Shown: positions 1 to 11,590 of the stretch, piece after piece
Layout: the number at the start of each line of letters is the position of its first letter
Position numbering within the stretch: the first letter of the stretch is position 1
From: Plasmodium brasilianum
Lineage: Eukaryota > Apicomplexa > Aconoidasida > Haemosporida > Plasmodiidae
Reading direction: 5' to 3'
DNA length: 64,000 nt
Assembly: GCF_023973825.1 (NCBI RefSeq)
Contig: NC_090120.1
Coordinates: 558,001-622,000 of the forward strand
The notes under the pieces: model-generated
Told to the model about the DNA's origin: nothing
What the model saw: only the letters and a program-made list of their open reading frames with translations
The model's database searches: none
Program-made: the position numbers and the translations under genes

Positions 1-3000
1 TTATATCAGAAAAATTTTGTTCCTTCTTATTGTTCACATATCTCATATGATCATAGCTATTCAGATTAGATAGATTAGTACTTTCCACTTTAACAGGTGC
101 ACAGGTTGTTCTACCCGAGTCTTTTCCATTGCTATTTATTCCATTTTCTTTTTCTTCTTTTTTCATCTTCTTCTTCTCTTCGTCTACATTTTCTATAAGA
201 TCATTTTCAACCATGTAATCGTGTTGCTCCTTTTCTGATACATAAAAATAACTAAAGTGTATATTTTTTTCTGCTATATCTTTATAAGATGGATAATATT
301 GTTTAAATATTTGTTTCAGCTGACCTAAGGAAAATTTTTTATCTTCCATTCTAGATAACTTATCAATTAATACTCTTTCACATTCATGCTTCCACAAGCA
401 TAAGAAATTGTATAAATTATTTTCTATAGTTTCAAAAGGGCATAACAACATAGAATAAAATATTTTTGCTAAATCTCGTGTTGTATATAGATAGTGAAAA
501 CGAGAAGGAACAGGTAAGAGATGTTTTTTTAATCTTCCAAATAAATTAATAGTACATAAAATGATTTTGTCTATATTATCAATAATTTCATCGGAAAAAT
601 TGCACTTTTTATTAAATTTGGTTCTTAACACCGTTCCATATATTGTATTTATAGAATTCAAATTATAAGGAGGTATATTTACATTAAACCATTTCGACTT
701 TATCCTGTTAGGTATATCATTATTTCCACAACCTGGATGATTAATACATCCAATGTATTCTAAATCGATAATTTTCTTAAAATTTCCTCTTTTGTCTTTA
801 TCTAAAAAGTAAAATCCTTGGAATTCTATAAGTTGTCTTAATAGTTCTAAAGTACTTTGATCACCCCATTCGTTAATTCTAGGCATAGACATATCATCAA
901 TAAAAATAATGGACTTTGTATTTCCAATAGGTCCATATGTTTTTCCTGTTTTTCTTTCTAACTCTGATTCGATGAACAGTTGAAATTTCTCTGGAGTTGT
1001 AACACTTGAAAAATTAAATCGTTTCGTATTTTTATCTTGTTTTGATGTATATAATAGAGCTATCGATGTTTTTGCTGAACCTGTAGAACCTAATAATAAG
1101 GTACTTTTGTACGTATGAAAATTGTAGCACTTAATAGGTATATTAGATATTAATTTTATTATATGCTCTACTTTATTAGTTTCTATAGTTGGTATTAATA
1201 TGGATGATATAGAATTCATATGTCTAGGCATTCTAAAGGGGGATACATGCCATTTAATTAACTTTTTGAGTTTCATATCGAAATAGTAGTCATATATGAG
1301 GCATATCTCCTTTTCAAATTCTTCTTCTCCATCTTTGTCGTGACATAATTTTTCGTATTCGTATTCTTCTTTATTCATATTGTTACCACTGTTACTGTTA
1401 CTGTTACTATTAATATTAATATTACTATTAATGTTAATATTACCATTAATGTTAATATTAATATTATTATCACTATTACTGTTGTCATTATTATCGCTTT
1501 TATTAGTACTATCCACGTTATTACCTTTATTATGTAAAATATATTTTAATATGGGAACATTTTTCATTAAGTAGTTATGCACTTTTAATCGGCCCTTATA
1601 TTCCAGTAGTCCACATAACCCCCAAACAATTGAGTACAACATAATTTCTTCGCACTCTTCTATTTTTATTTCTTCATATTTTGTACCTGATACAAGGGTG
1701 AAATTATTTATTGTATCCATTTTTTCATCCTCTTCTTCCTCAACTTGTTCATTTTCTTCACTTTTGATAGTTTCCTCATTTTTCCCATATGCCTCGTTTT
1801 TTTTTCTCTCCTCCCTTTCCCTTTCACTCCTATCCTTCATTTGAAACTCCTGCTTATTATCAGTGGATGTAGTAGTAGCAGTAGTAGTAGTAATAGTTAT
1901 AGCAACAGCAGTTGCTGTGTTTAATGACTGGTTCTTAGTAGACTCATTCAAAGCACTCCCTTTTGTATCATTCACTTTATTGGTAAATTTACCCCTCTCT
2001 CCAGTGGTAGAAAATTGCTCTTTTCCCTTTATCTTAGTATCCACCTCCTTCATCTTTTTGTTCTTTAAAGAGAAAGTGGAATTATCAGGCTTCTCATTAA
2101 AGGTACTATTTTCTACGTGATGTTTTATTAACTTATCACTTTGCTGCAGTAACTTCTTCTCATTAGAATCACAAAAAAATATTTTATTTAAATCTTCTTC
2201 ATTGTACATAAAATTATTTATGGCATTAATATATTGCATCAGTAGAGCATTCAACAAATTAATAGTTTGCGAAATTAAAATCGAGTCGGATATCTCCATA
2301 ACAAATTTGCAATTTTCCTTAACAAAGTTTAGAATTTCAATTTTGTCTAAATAAAATACAAACAATTTGTTAAAAATACGAGATAAAGTAACCCCATAAG
2401 TATTCACATCTTTTAATTTTTGCAACCAACTATAAATAAAAGGCTTATAACCTAAATCACTGTCAGAAATATAAACAATTCCAGCTCTACTAACAGTAGC
2501 AGGAGAAGCATTATTTAAGTTCTCTACTTCAAAAGCTATTTTGGTATTATCCGTCATAGGAATTCTATCATTATTTGCTAAGGTTAATATTTTATTATCA
2601 TCTAAAACAGTATTCAAATTTTCTATCCATATAGCATCAACAGGTCCATCACATACTATCCAAGTGTTATATTTTAAATTAATATTATTATATTTTTCCC
2701 AAATATTAGCAAAAATTCCAGGAGTCCATTCTTCACTCAAATTGTCCTTTACTCCATACATATGCTCTGATGTAATAGCTTTTGGATTTAAAGTAATAAT
2801 TTTTGTAACAGTACCAATATTAGTCAATGCAGAAGTTAAAATGTTTAATATTTCTGTTTTTCCAGTTAATGTATTACCAACTAACATAAAACCATGGCGA
2901 ACTAGGGATGTTTCGTACAACTGTAAAATTTTTAAAATCCATTTATTTTTTGCACATAATTTTTTTTTCTTAATAATTTGTAATACATTGTCCTCTATCT

Positions 3001-6000
3001 GCTGATAACTTTTTTTCGTAATATTATGAAATTTGGGAAAAACGTCATTCAATAAAGACAAAAATAAAAGTACATCATCATGTATTAGTTTTGATAAATT
3101 CATATCTCTTAAAGTGCGCATTAGGAGCATTTCCTCATCATTTTCATTTGCTCCTGCTGCTCTTTTTGTATCTCCTGCTGTACGTAAAACAGACAAAATA
3201 TTTCTTAAACCAAAATCGTAATGTTTTTGTTTTGATAACTGTTCTTCGCATAAATTATATAAGGACTTAAATTTGTTACTTAAATTGTCAATATCTAAAT
3301 AGCCAACAGATGCTAATTTTACTTTTATTATTATTTGTCTATCTGGAACCATCATAGAAATAAAGCGAAAAAAAATTTTCAAATTCTCTGGCAATAACTG
3401 TCTACCAGCATAACCAGGATTCATTGTAATAAAATAAGCAGAAGATGGATTTAAGTTAATAGACTTCGAATCTCCAGGAAACAGAAAATATTTTAATGAT
3501 TGCTTCTTTGCAGTTACAATAGATTCTATTTGCATAGCTACAACAGACAATACATCTAAATTAATTCTATTAAATTCATCAAAACATCCCCATAGTCCAC
3601 TTCTACATAATCCTTTAAATATTTTAGCCATATCTTTATATTTATGTTGGTTTGAACAATTTGTTACTATCACATATATTCCTAATGTCCTTCCTAAATC
3701 TTTTACTGTTTCTGTTTTTCCAGTTCCTGCTGGACCAGCTGGAGCCCCACCATAACATAAACCTAACGCTTGAGCACATGTCAAATAACATCTATCTGTT
3801 AATGGTGTTATACATAATCTTTCTTTTATACCTAGATATTCATAAGAATAAATAAAATCTACATCTGATATGCTAATTAGAATTATATTCTTTTCCACTT
3901 TATAATAAATCCTTGTTTGTTTTAACCAATCAAAATCTGTGCACGTTTTAATTTTGTATTCTTTTATTTTGGTAGAAATTTCACTAAATAAATCTCTTTG
4001 ATGTACATGTATAGTAACTAATGTTTCGTATTTAGTCCTGTTCAACTTTGTTCCTAAATCAGATAAGCAAATATTTACAAGTTCAGACATTATATAATTA
4101 ATTTTTTTGTTTGTCACCTTTAATATATTTTTTTCTGTATGATATTTATGTATGCATTTTTCAATATCATTGGTCCACATAACCTGAAGACATATTAACG
4201 CAACTTGGGCTATATTTTTATCACAAAACTCTTTTAAATTAAGTGTTTTGAATAATTGAGCAGAGCTAGCTACACCTATCTTACATTCTTTTTTTATAGC
4301 TTTTTGCATTTCTTTTTCTAATAAAATAAGCCAATTTTCAATATTCCCATCAATGGTTACATGGTTTACTAACTGCACTGTTTCTATATCATCCTTTTCT
4401 TTATTATTAATGCATATTATTCTTTTTTTATTTTGTATTGTTTTAATTGTTAAGTAATTTATTGCATCGAATAGTTTTATTAATTCGGATTGTATTATGT
4501 TGATATCTGATCCTTGCGAAAGTATTTTTAACAAGACCAAATTAGATACAAAATAAAACCGAGGAAATTTGCTCCTTTTCCCCTCTAAATAGGACTCTAA
4601 AGATTTTTGACAGCTCTCTAACCCTTTTTGCATATTTGGTAATAACTCCTTCAGCATGCTGCTTTGACAACATTCAATAACAATAGCAGATTCATTAGCA
4701 ATATTAATTATATTAATCCAGTCCTTATCAATTTGATGAAATCTTTTAGATTCAATGGGCATTTGTCGTGCAATATCTCCACTAGTAAATACACTTTCCA
4801 TAGAACACCATAACATTTGTACCTTAATCCATCTTTCAACAATATCACTACAATCAGATAATTTATTTAATAACAATAATAATTTATTTTTAAATGGTTT
4901 GCTATATTTGGTAGAGTTTATATTATTTAATAAAATTTGACTTTCCTCTAAACTTTCTTGTATTTCACTAACTTTACTACCCACTAATATGCATGCATAA
5001 TCTCTGTTTTTCCATTTGCTAAATTGGAAACAAGTTTCATTCCATATTTTATACTGTTCATTTACCTTTTCTTCAATACTTGCTTCTTTCTCTGCACTGT
5101 CACATATATCTAATATATCATCTTTTTTTTTTAATAAATGGTAATTTATTATATCTTTAATATAAAAGTCCATATTATCCAAGTCCAACTTGTTTAAATT
5201 ATTTATGTATTCATCTTCATCTAAATATGCATTTTCCGCTAGTAGACCATCTTCAAACAACTTATCCTTTGCCTGAATTTCCTCATTTGTTTCGAAATGT
5301 TTTTCACTGTCTCTGGCGTTTACATCTTTTGCACCTACTGCAGTTTTTTCCCCAAGCTCGTCCTTAACTTGGTTTCCATTATGGGAGATATTTTGTCCTT
5401 TTGTCTGGATTCCACATTGGCTTCCACTCTGGTCTACACTTATCCCCTTGTCATCATACCCCCGCTCGTTTTCATTTCTTTCCAGATATTCTCCCTCCTC
5501 ACACTGTTTATTACTTTTCTCTTGTTTGTTTTCTTCTAAAGTATGCTCTTCATCTGAAGGGGTTTTTCCACTAGATAAATCGATATCTGGAATCATATTA
5601 TCTCCCTTTTCATTCACTTCCGTACCTTTTACTTCTTTTTGTTCTTTCTCCTTATCATTCTCGCTATTATTCTCTTTTTGATTTCCTTTGTCATCCTTAT
5701 TTCCAGACTTCTTCACCTTCTTCTCTTTTGTGTTAATGTCTTTTTTATTTTTCTCCTTCAAAACGTTAATAATCTCAACCCAGTGTCTTTTCAAAATGGT
5801 CTTTTTTTCGAGCTCATCAACAACTGGTGTTATTTCCTTAAAGTAAAAAATTTCTTTAATTAAATTCTTATAAATTACGATCATTTTCAAATTTTTAGGT
5901 AAATGAGAGCATTTCTTTTCAAAAGACAAGATATCATTTTTTAATTCTTTCATTTTTATTATTCCATCATTCCATTTAAAGTTTTTCCATTCGTTCAATT

Positions 6001-9000
6001 TTTCCTTTAACTGAACATATAAATCATACAAAGAATAAAAATTATTTATTTCTGTAGCACTTAGGAATAAGTCAGAATGTTCCTGATGTTTTAATCCAAA
6101 TATAGATTCTCCTTTGTAGTAACTAGTGTATTTTTTTTTTAACATACTAATTTCTTCTTTATACCTTTTTAATAATTCGAAAGCATTTAATGGGTTTATA
6201 TGCTCACTTTTGAAGTTCATTTTTAGAAAGTTTTCTCTAAATACTTTTATATCAGTTTTAAAATTATATATATTATTTATTAAATCATTTTTCATAATGC
6301 TCTTTTTTCCTTGTATTTCTTCTTGCACATTTTTCTTTAACGCTGTTAACTCGTTAAACTTTGTTAAAATTATATTTTTCTTTTCCATCTCAAATTTGTA
6401 TAATTGTATAAACTTCTTTTTCATTAAATTTAGCTTATTAAATGTGTTTAGTAAATTTTTATTATATGCTTCATCCATATGATATAACTCAGCAGACGAT
6501 TTGTTTTTTTCCAAATTACTTATAAATTTTTGTTGATAATTTTCTTCATCCTCATAATGGGTAGAATTTCTTAAGGATTCAATCTGTTTCTTTAAAAAGT
6601 TGTTCATATAAAATTCTAATATGCTTAACATTTCACTTATAGGATTTAATGCTATATCTATAGTTGACTCAAAGATATGTATTTTTTTTATTACATTAAT
6701 TACATAATAGAGTGAATCTACATCTACAACATCCTTCTTCAGTTCTATTTTATATTTGTTCATTTTTTTTATTAACAAGTCACTTTTTTTTTTAACAGGT
6801 TCAATAATTCTATTTGCACATTCTAAAGCTTCATCTTCAATTATATTAATTAGATACATTTTAAAACTTTCCAAATTGAATTTAAATACATTTAATATAT
6901 AAAAACTGTCTATATTATTTATCTCTTTTTTTATATAAATGTATTTCTTTATTTTTTCCTCTTCTTCTTTGTATATTTTTAAGTCACATTCAAACCCCAT
7001 CTCAGAGTTATCCTCAGAATCTTCTGCATCCGTATCATCGGCATTATTTTCATTTTGGCCTATTTTATCGTTCATATTCATTTTTTCTAATTCTTCTTCA
7101 TTCGCAGTAAAATTAAATAAATTATTTTCCTTTTCATCCTCTGCAATTTTGCCATTCATATAATTGTCTACGTCTAACATCATGCCATAATTATTATTAT
7201 TAGTATTGATCCTATTCCTATTATTATTATTATTATTATTATTACTATTACTGTTATTATTCTTGCTTAACAACATTCTTTTCTTTTTAGCCTCGTCTCC
7301 TATCAAGTTTTCCGCACTACTCTCATTCGATAACTCTTTCGATTTCTTTAACTCAAAATTTTCGATTATATATTTATATTTCTCAAATTTGCTAATAAAA
7401 TTATCGACAATATTTTGAAACCCGCTTAATTTATCATTCAATTTGGTTAGTTCCTTTTCAATATTTTTATCTTCTTTTATTTTTTCATAAAAATCAAAAT
7501 AAAATTTTAAACTACTAACGCAATTTTCATTTTCCATGTTCAACTCCTCCAATACTTGTCCTGATTCTTTCATGTTCTTTTTAGAAAAATAGGAATAATC
7601 TAAGAGTTCTTCAAATATACTCTGTTTGTTTGTACATATCTTGTTGTTATTTTCTTTCATAAGAGACTTACAATCTATTTTGTTCTGATTATTCCATCTG
7701 CTGTCATTTGGTTCTGCTTCTGCCTCTTCCTCCTGCTGCTCCTTTTGAAACTGTCTTATCAAATCATCACTAGTTACCCAATTATCTATATATATCAGAT
7801 TATTAATAGACACGTTCATAATTTTTTTCATATTCTCTTTTATACTTTTTATAGATGGGTTTATAATAATGTTATTTTCATGAATAAGTAGAAGAATTTC
7901 AATTTCATTTTTTTTGCCTTTGTTGTGTGCATTCTGGTCAAAATTTGACCAAGTATTAATTAAGGACTTAATATTTTTTAGATATATTTTTTTCAATGTA
8001 CCTAAAAATATATCATAGTAAAAATTCCTTGTATTAATTATTTCTTTCCTTGAAATATTATTTTTCAATTTATTTTCATACACATATTGTATGTTACTTA
8101 ACAAGTCGAAAATAGCTACTTGGATTTTTTTCGAAATAGAATTACACAGAATAATTTTTTTGTGACATTTTTTATTCTGTCTATTAATAATCAACTTATC
8201 ATTTTTATTTTCTAATATTTTATAGAGCACTTTTATGTTGTAATTAATGTGGTCATCTATTATATCATATAGAGAATTTATGGCTTCATTAAAATAGGTT
8301 AATTCTTTATGTAAATTATCGATAGAATCTTCAAGAGAATAATTATTCCATGTATATTTAACTAGAAAAGGTAATATTAGTTGATCGATGTATACGAAAA
8401 AACGTTTCAATGTATATTCAATATCTTTTTTCTTATTATGCTTCATTTTTTTTATTAATATTAATATATTATAAAATTTATAGTATAAACTGTATATTTT
8501 CGTTTCTTGGGAAATCATGTTCTTTATTTCTTCTGGTATCTCAAAATTAAAAGACAAAAAAATCTTTGCTTCTCTAATTATTCTTTTAATTCTATTGTCA
8601 AAGTTAACAATCACATTTTTCGTTTTAGGATGTTTAACAAATACAGTAACATTCAAACTGTTCATATTTTTTGTGAAGGATAACCAATGTTTAAACAGTC
8701 TATTTTTATATTCATCAATAAACTTGTAAATCTTTACATATAATTTTAACACCTCTTTACCATTAGAACTTTTGAATAAAACATTTTTTATTTTATTATC
8801 CTTTTCCCCAACTGCTACCAATGCTACTTCTCCTTCTTTTGGAACATTCTCTTTATTTTTTTCCTCAAAAGTTGATACCTGTATCTTCACATCTTCATTT
8901 GCTGTTTTCTTTTTATCATGATCTTCTAACAGTTTTAACACCTGTTCATATATAGCATAGAAAATGTCTATATTGTCAGTACAATTATTTCTAGAATCGT

Positions 9001-11590
9001 TGGCCCCCCCTGCATGCATAGTTGTAGTAGTATGTTCTTCTTCTATAATTTTCTCAAAATCTGTTTTTAATTTTGTAATAGGCAAATTATTATTCAAATG
9101 CGATAATTCGAAATAAGACGATGTATTCTTTTCATCCTTAATGGAAAGATTGTTTTCGTCTAGAAATATCTTCATTATATGATTTACTTTATAATTAATA
9201 CTAAGTATCCAAAAAATATTTTTTAAATAATTAATATTTTTACTTGAATTTAAATTGCTTTTATAATTTTCTAAATCATTGTTGATATTATTTAATATTT
9301 CTAAAAATTGTAGAAGCAAAATATCATATTTTGTGTGCAAAAAAGTAATCAAATAATCTCTTATAAAATATTCCTTAAATTTAAAAAAGATAAAAAAAGA
9401 CAGCATAATGTTTGAACTGTTACTTAACAAATTAACGATATTTTCTTGTAAATCACTTTCTAATTCTGATATGTACACTCTTAACTCTACAAAATCTCTA
9501 TCAAAGTAATTGTACGTGTAATTTAACATATCATCAGTATGCTTTAGTTTAAATTCTTTTATATATTTATTAAACGCACTTGTTATATTTTGTATACAAT
9601 CAAATTTCATCTTTCTTAAATTTTTAAATTGCTTAATACATAGAAATAAATCCACTAACTTTTTCAGACGCCTACAAAATATCTCTATCTTACAAAATAT
9701 TACTTTTGTATCTAAGTCAACAGATCTATTTTTCGAGTTCTCCTCAAAAAATGTTTTTATATTTTCAAATTCTTCTCTATATTTTTCATGCAATTTAAAA
9801 CATAGTTCAAATTTTTTTATTAAATCATCTGGATCTAGTAACCACAAATTTTGCTTATTCTTCAGTGCTTCTGTTTTCGTATTTTCATCCTTCATATTGT
9901 ATTCCCCTTCTTCTCTTTCATTTGCTGTACGATGTATTGTGTTGTTTTCACCATCCTCATTTCCTTGATCCTCTTCAGATTCATCACTATCATAGTAGCT
10001 CCCATGATCTACACAATTTTCGTCATATTCAATGCGATTCTCTCCATATCCCATTTCATTTTTCTCCTTTTTATATGTTTCGTCGTAATCCCCTCCATCT
10101 TTATTATTATTAATATCATCATTCTCATCATAATCGTCGTTATCGTCTTCATCATCTCTATCGTCATTATAAACATTATCATCATTGTCGTCATTATTAT
10201 AGTTATCTAAATTTTTGATAAAATCTGACATTTGGTTGCTTTTTCCTGCATTGTTCAGGTAATTTTCTCCATTTTCATTTTGATTATTGCCACCACAGTT
10301 GTTCCCAACATTTGTCTCAGATTTATTATCTCCATATTCGTTATCCTTAATCTTTACATTCCTTTTATTTTTTCTTCTTTTTCTTCTTTTCTTTCTCTTT
10401 TTCCTCTTAGCACAAAATATTTCTTCTTTGCATTTAACAACTAGTTGATTTGTAATTTTAATAAATAAATTTTTCAACTTATTAGGGGTGTTGTAAAAAC
10501 GTGCAACTAGATATATCATTTTTATAGAGTTTAAAAGAGGCGGTATATTATCAATAATGTTTTCCACATTACATAAATACAAAGACAAGATGAACTGTTC
10601 AATACTCTCCAGATATTTTATATTATCCTTGCTTTCGTTAAATTCATTTTCAATTTTCGTTTCTAATTCTCTCCATTTATTTAAAATATCGAATGTATAT
10701 GTATATTTTTGCTCTTCATTACTTGTATTACTTATATTTATATTATTTATTATATTTTTAATTTCATTACTTCTTAATTCTTCCATAATAAATAATAAAT
10801 ACCTGTGTTTGTATCTCCAGTATTGAATTTCAATAAATGGTCCAACATCAATATTTGATTTTTTATATTCTAGTATTTTTTGTTGCATATCATTAAATAA
10901 ATTTTCTAAAATGTTTAAATATTTTGTTAAATGATCAGTTTCCTTTTTCTTTTTTTGTATTTTATTCTCTGTCTCATTTCCTGTTTTGTTATATTGCCTA
11001 TTTATAGAAGTAGTATCTTTATCCTCTTTTAATTCACTTTTATCATTGCCATTTTCACAAATTATTTCACTTTGATCCTTTTTCATTTTTAATTTTACCT
11101 TCTTAATATCTTCTAATATTAAGATAAATTCGCTCAATTCTTTAATATATGTATCAAATTCCATGGCAAATTTATTTACTTCATCTTTAGAAACACTATT
11201 ATATATTATTTTGTTGTTAAGGAATAATGGAAAAATTATTTTTTTAAGCATCAGTTTTAATGTGTCCAAAATATTTGGAGATAATATACCATATAATATA
11301 TTCTTATCATCTCTCATATCTTTATTTAAGTATTTATAAAAATATACAATTTTCTGATCAAATTTTATATTTTCTTCTTTTGCTATAACCATCTTATTAT
11401 TTTCTATGTTAAATAATAAAACATCATCCTTTTCCTTTCTCACAAAATTCACTACAACATCTTTTTTCTCTTCGGCATTATCATCTATTAAGTAATCTAT
11501 ATTATATTCCTCTTTATAAGAAAATTTCAGTTTATTCAAAACCCATTTATACACACCGTAAACCTGTGAATCATCATTTCTCCTCTCCAT
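1..11590 (-). CDS. Dynein heavy chain, axonemal (partial, C-terminal half beyond window)
   Basis: Motor heavy chain of an axonemal dynein, expected to drive flagellar beating of the male gamete. The frame is open for about 3,860 codons from ATG at 11590-11588 to the window edge, apparently as a single exon. AAA1 has the P-loop GPAGTGKTET (about residue 2618, near nt 3730) followed by the Walker B segment WGCFDEFNRI. AAA2 has GNTLTGKT (about residue 2900) and AAA3 has GSTGSAKT (about residue 3497). AAA3 is followed by DDMSMPRINEWGDQ and later HPGCGNNDIPNR, which resemble the outer-arm gamma/DNAH5-DNAH8 class; that subclass call is inference. AAA1 lies several hundred residues later than in typical heavy chains because the tail carries Asn/Asp/Lys-rich insertions (for example nt 10000-10230 and 7000-7260). 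AAA4-6, stalk and C-terminus are outside the window. It is transcribed in tandem with RhopH3, which lies upstream. Confidence 0.95.
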   Translation of the reverse strand, partial: MERRNDDSQVYGVYKWVLNKLKFSYKEEYNIDYLIDDNAEEKKDVVVNFVRKEKDDVLLFNIENNKMVIAKEENIKFDQKIVYFYKYLNKDMRDDKNILYGILSPNILDTLKLMLKKIIFPLFLNNKIIYNSVSKDEVNKFAMEFDTYIKELSEFILILEDIKKVKLKMKKDQSEIICENGNDKSELKEDKDTTSINRQYNKTGNETENKIQKKKKETDHLTKYLNILENLFNDMQQKILEYKKSNIDVGPFIEIQYWRYKHRYLLFIMEELRSNEIKNIINNINISNTSNEEQKYTYTFDILNKWRELETKIENEFNESKDNIKYLESIEQFILSLYLCNVENIIDNIPPLLNSIKMIYLVARFYNTPNKLKNLFIKITNQLVVKCKEEIFCAKRKKRKKRRKRRKNKRNVKIKDNEYGDNKSETNVGNNCGGNNQNENGENYLNNAGKSNQMSDFIKNLDNYNNDDNDDNVYNDDRDDEDDNDDYDENDDINNNKDGGDYDETYKKEKNEMGYGENRIEYDENCVDHGSYYDSDESEEDQGNEDGENNTIHRTANEREEGEYNMKDENTKTEALKNKQNLWLLDPDDLIKKFELCFKLHEKYREEFENIKTFFEENSKNRSVDLDTKVIFCKIEIFCRRLKKLVDLFLCIKQFKNLRKMKFDCIQNITSAFNKYIKEFKLKHTDDMLNYTYNYFDRDFVELRVYISELESDLQENIVNLLSNSSNIMLSFFIFFKFKEYFIRDYLITFLHTKYDILLLQFLEILNNINNDLENYKSNLNSSKNINYLKNIFWILSINYKVNHIMKIFLDENNLSIKDEKNTSSYFELSHLNNNLPITKLKTDFEKIIEEEHTTTTMHAGGANDSRNNCTDNIDIFYAIYEQVLKLLEDHDKKKTANEDVKIQVSTFEEKNKENVPKEGEVALVAVGEKDNKIKNVLFKSSNGKEVLKLYVKIYKFIDEYKNRLFKHWLSFTKNMNSLNVTVFVKHPKTKNVIVNFDNRIKRIIREAKIFLSFNFEIPEEIKNMISQETKIYSLYYKFYNILILIKKMKHNKKKDIEYTLKRFFVYIDQLILPFLVKYTWNNYSLEDSIDNLHKELTYFNEAINSLYDIIDDHINYNIKVLYKILENKNDKLIINRQNKKCHKKIILCNSISKKIQVAIFDLLSNIQYVYENKLKNNISRKEIINTRNFYYDIFLGTLKKIYLKNIKSLINTWSNFDQNAHNKGKKNEIEILLLIHENNIIINPSIKSIKENMKKIMNVSINNLIYIDNWVTSDDLIRQFQKEQQEEEAEAEPNDSRWNNQNKIDCKSLMKENNNKICTNKQSIFEELLDYSYFSKKNMKESGQVLEELNMENENCVSSLKFYFDFYEKIKEDKNIEKELTKLNDKLSGFQNIVDNFISKFEKYKYIIENFELKKSKELSNESSAENLIGDEAKKKRMLLSKNNNSNSNNNNNNNNRNRINTNNNNYGMMLDVDNYMNGKIAEDEKENNLFNFTANEEELEKMNMNDKIGQNENNADDTDAEDSEDNSEMGFECDLKIYKEEEEKIKKYIYIKKEINNIDSFYILNVFKFNLESFKMYLINIIEDEALECANRIIEPVKKKSDLLIKKMNKYKIELKKDVVDVDSLYYVINVIKKIHIFESTIDIALNPISEMLSILEFYMNNFLKKQIESLRNSTHYEDEENYQQKFISNLEKNKSSAELYHMDEAYNKNLLNTFNKLNLMKKKFIQLYKFEMEKKNIILTKFNELTALKKNVQEEIQGKKSIMKNDLINNIYNFKTDIKVFRENFLKMNFKSEHINPLNAFELLKRYKEEISMLKKKYTSYYKGESIFGLKHQEHSDLFLSATEINNFYSLYDLYVQLKEKLNEWKNFKWNDGIIKMKELKNDILSFEKKCSHLPKNLKMIVIYKNLIKEIFYFKEITPVVDELEKKTILKRHWVEIINVLKEKNKKDINTKEKKVKKSGNKDDKGNQKENNSENDKEKEQKEVKGTEVNEKGDNMIPDIDLSSGKTPSDEEHTLEENKQEKSNKQCEEGEYLERNENERGYDDKGISVDQSGSQCGIQTKGQNISHNGNQVKDELGEKTAVGAKDVNARDSEKHFETNEEIQAKDKLFEDGLLAENAYLDEDEYINNLNKLDLDNMDFYIKDIINYHLLKKKDDILDICDSAEKEASIEEKVNEQYKIWNETCFQFSKWKNRDYACILVGSKVSEIQESLEESQILLNNINSTKYSKPFKNKLLLLLNKLSDCSDIVERWIKVQMLWCSMESVFTSGDIARQMPIESKRFHQIDKDWINIINIANESAIVIECCQSSMLKELLPNMQKGLESCQKSLESYLEGKRSKFPRFYFVSNLVLLKILSQGSDINIIQSELIKLFDAINYLTIKTIQNKKRIICINNKEKDDIETVQLVNHVTIDGNIENWLILLEKEMQKAIKKECKIGVASSAQLFKTLNLKEFCDKNIAQVALICLQVMWTNDIEKCIHKYHTEKNILKVTNKKINYIMSELVNICLSDLGTKLNRTKYETLVTIHVHQRDLFSEISTKIKEYKIKTCTDFDWLKQTRIYYKVEKNIILISISDVDFIYSYEYLGIKERLCITPLTDRCYLTCAQALGLCYGGAPAGPAGTGKTETVKDLGRTLGIYVIVTNCSNQHKYKDMAKIFKGLCRSGLWGCFDEFNRINLDVLSVVAMQIESIVTAKKQSLKYFLFPGDSKSINLNPSSAYFITMNPGYAGRQLLPENLKIFFRFISMMVPDRQIIIKVKLASVGYLDIDNLSNKFKSLYNLCEEQLSKQKHYDFGLRNILSVLRTAGDTKRAAGANENDEEMLLMRTLRDMNLSKLIHDDVLLFLSLLNDVFPKFHNITKKSYQQIEDNVLQIIKKKKLCAKNKWILKILQLYETSLVRHGFMLVGNTLTGKTEILNILTSALTNIGTVTKIITLNPKAITSEHMYGVKDNLSEEWTPGIFANIWEKYNNINLKYNTWIVCDGPVDAIWIENLNTVLDDNKILTLANNDRIPMTDNTKIAFEVENLNNASPATVSRAGIVYISDSDLGYKPFIYSWLQKLKDVNTYGVTLSRIFNKLFVFYLDKIEILNFVKENCKFVMEISDSILISQTINLLNALLMQYINAINNFMYNEEDLNKIFFCDSNEKKLLQQSDKLIKHHVENSTFNEKPDNSTFSLKNKKMKEVDTKIKGKEQFSTTGERGKFTNKVNDTKGSALNESTKNQSLNTATAVAITITTTTATTTSTDNKQEFQMKDRSEREREERKKNEAYGKNEETIKSEENEQVEEEEDEKMDTINNFTLVSGTKYEEIKIEECEEIMLYSIVWGLCGLLEYKGRLKVHNYLMKNVPILKYILHNKGNNVDSTNKSDNNDNSNSDNNINININGNININSNININSNSNSNSGNNMNKEEYEYEKLCHDKDGEEEFEKEICLIYDYYFDMKLKKLIKWHVSPFRMPRHMNSISSILIPTIETNKVEHIIKLISNIPIKCYNFHTYKSTLLLGSTGSAKTSIALLYTSKQDKNTKRFNFSSVTTPEKFQLFIESELERKTGKTYGPIGNTKSIIFIDDMSMPRINEWGDQSTLELLRQLIEFQGFYFLDKDKRGNFKKIIDLEYIGCINHPGCGNNDIPNRIKSKWFNVNIPPYNLNSINTIYGTVLRTKFNKKCNFSDEIIDNIDKIILCTINLFGRLKKHLLPVPSRFHYLYTTRDLAKIFYSMLLCPFETIENNLYNFLCLWKHECERVLIDKLSRMEDKKFSLGQLKQIFKQYYPSYKDIAEKNIHFSYFYVSEKEQHDYMVENDLIENVDEEKKKMKKEEKENGINSNGKDSGRTTCAPVKVESTNLSNLNSYDHMRYVNNKKEQNFSDI

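Noticed and set aside
9851..10210. Hydrophobic plus-strand frames over the dynein gene
   Set aside because: They are shadows of an Asp/Asn-rich insertion in the dynein frame on the other strand.
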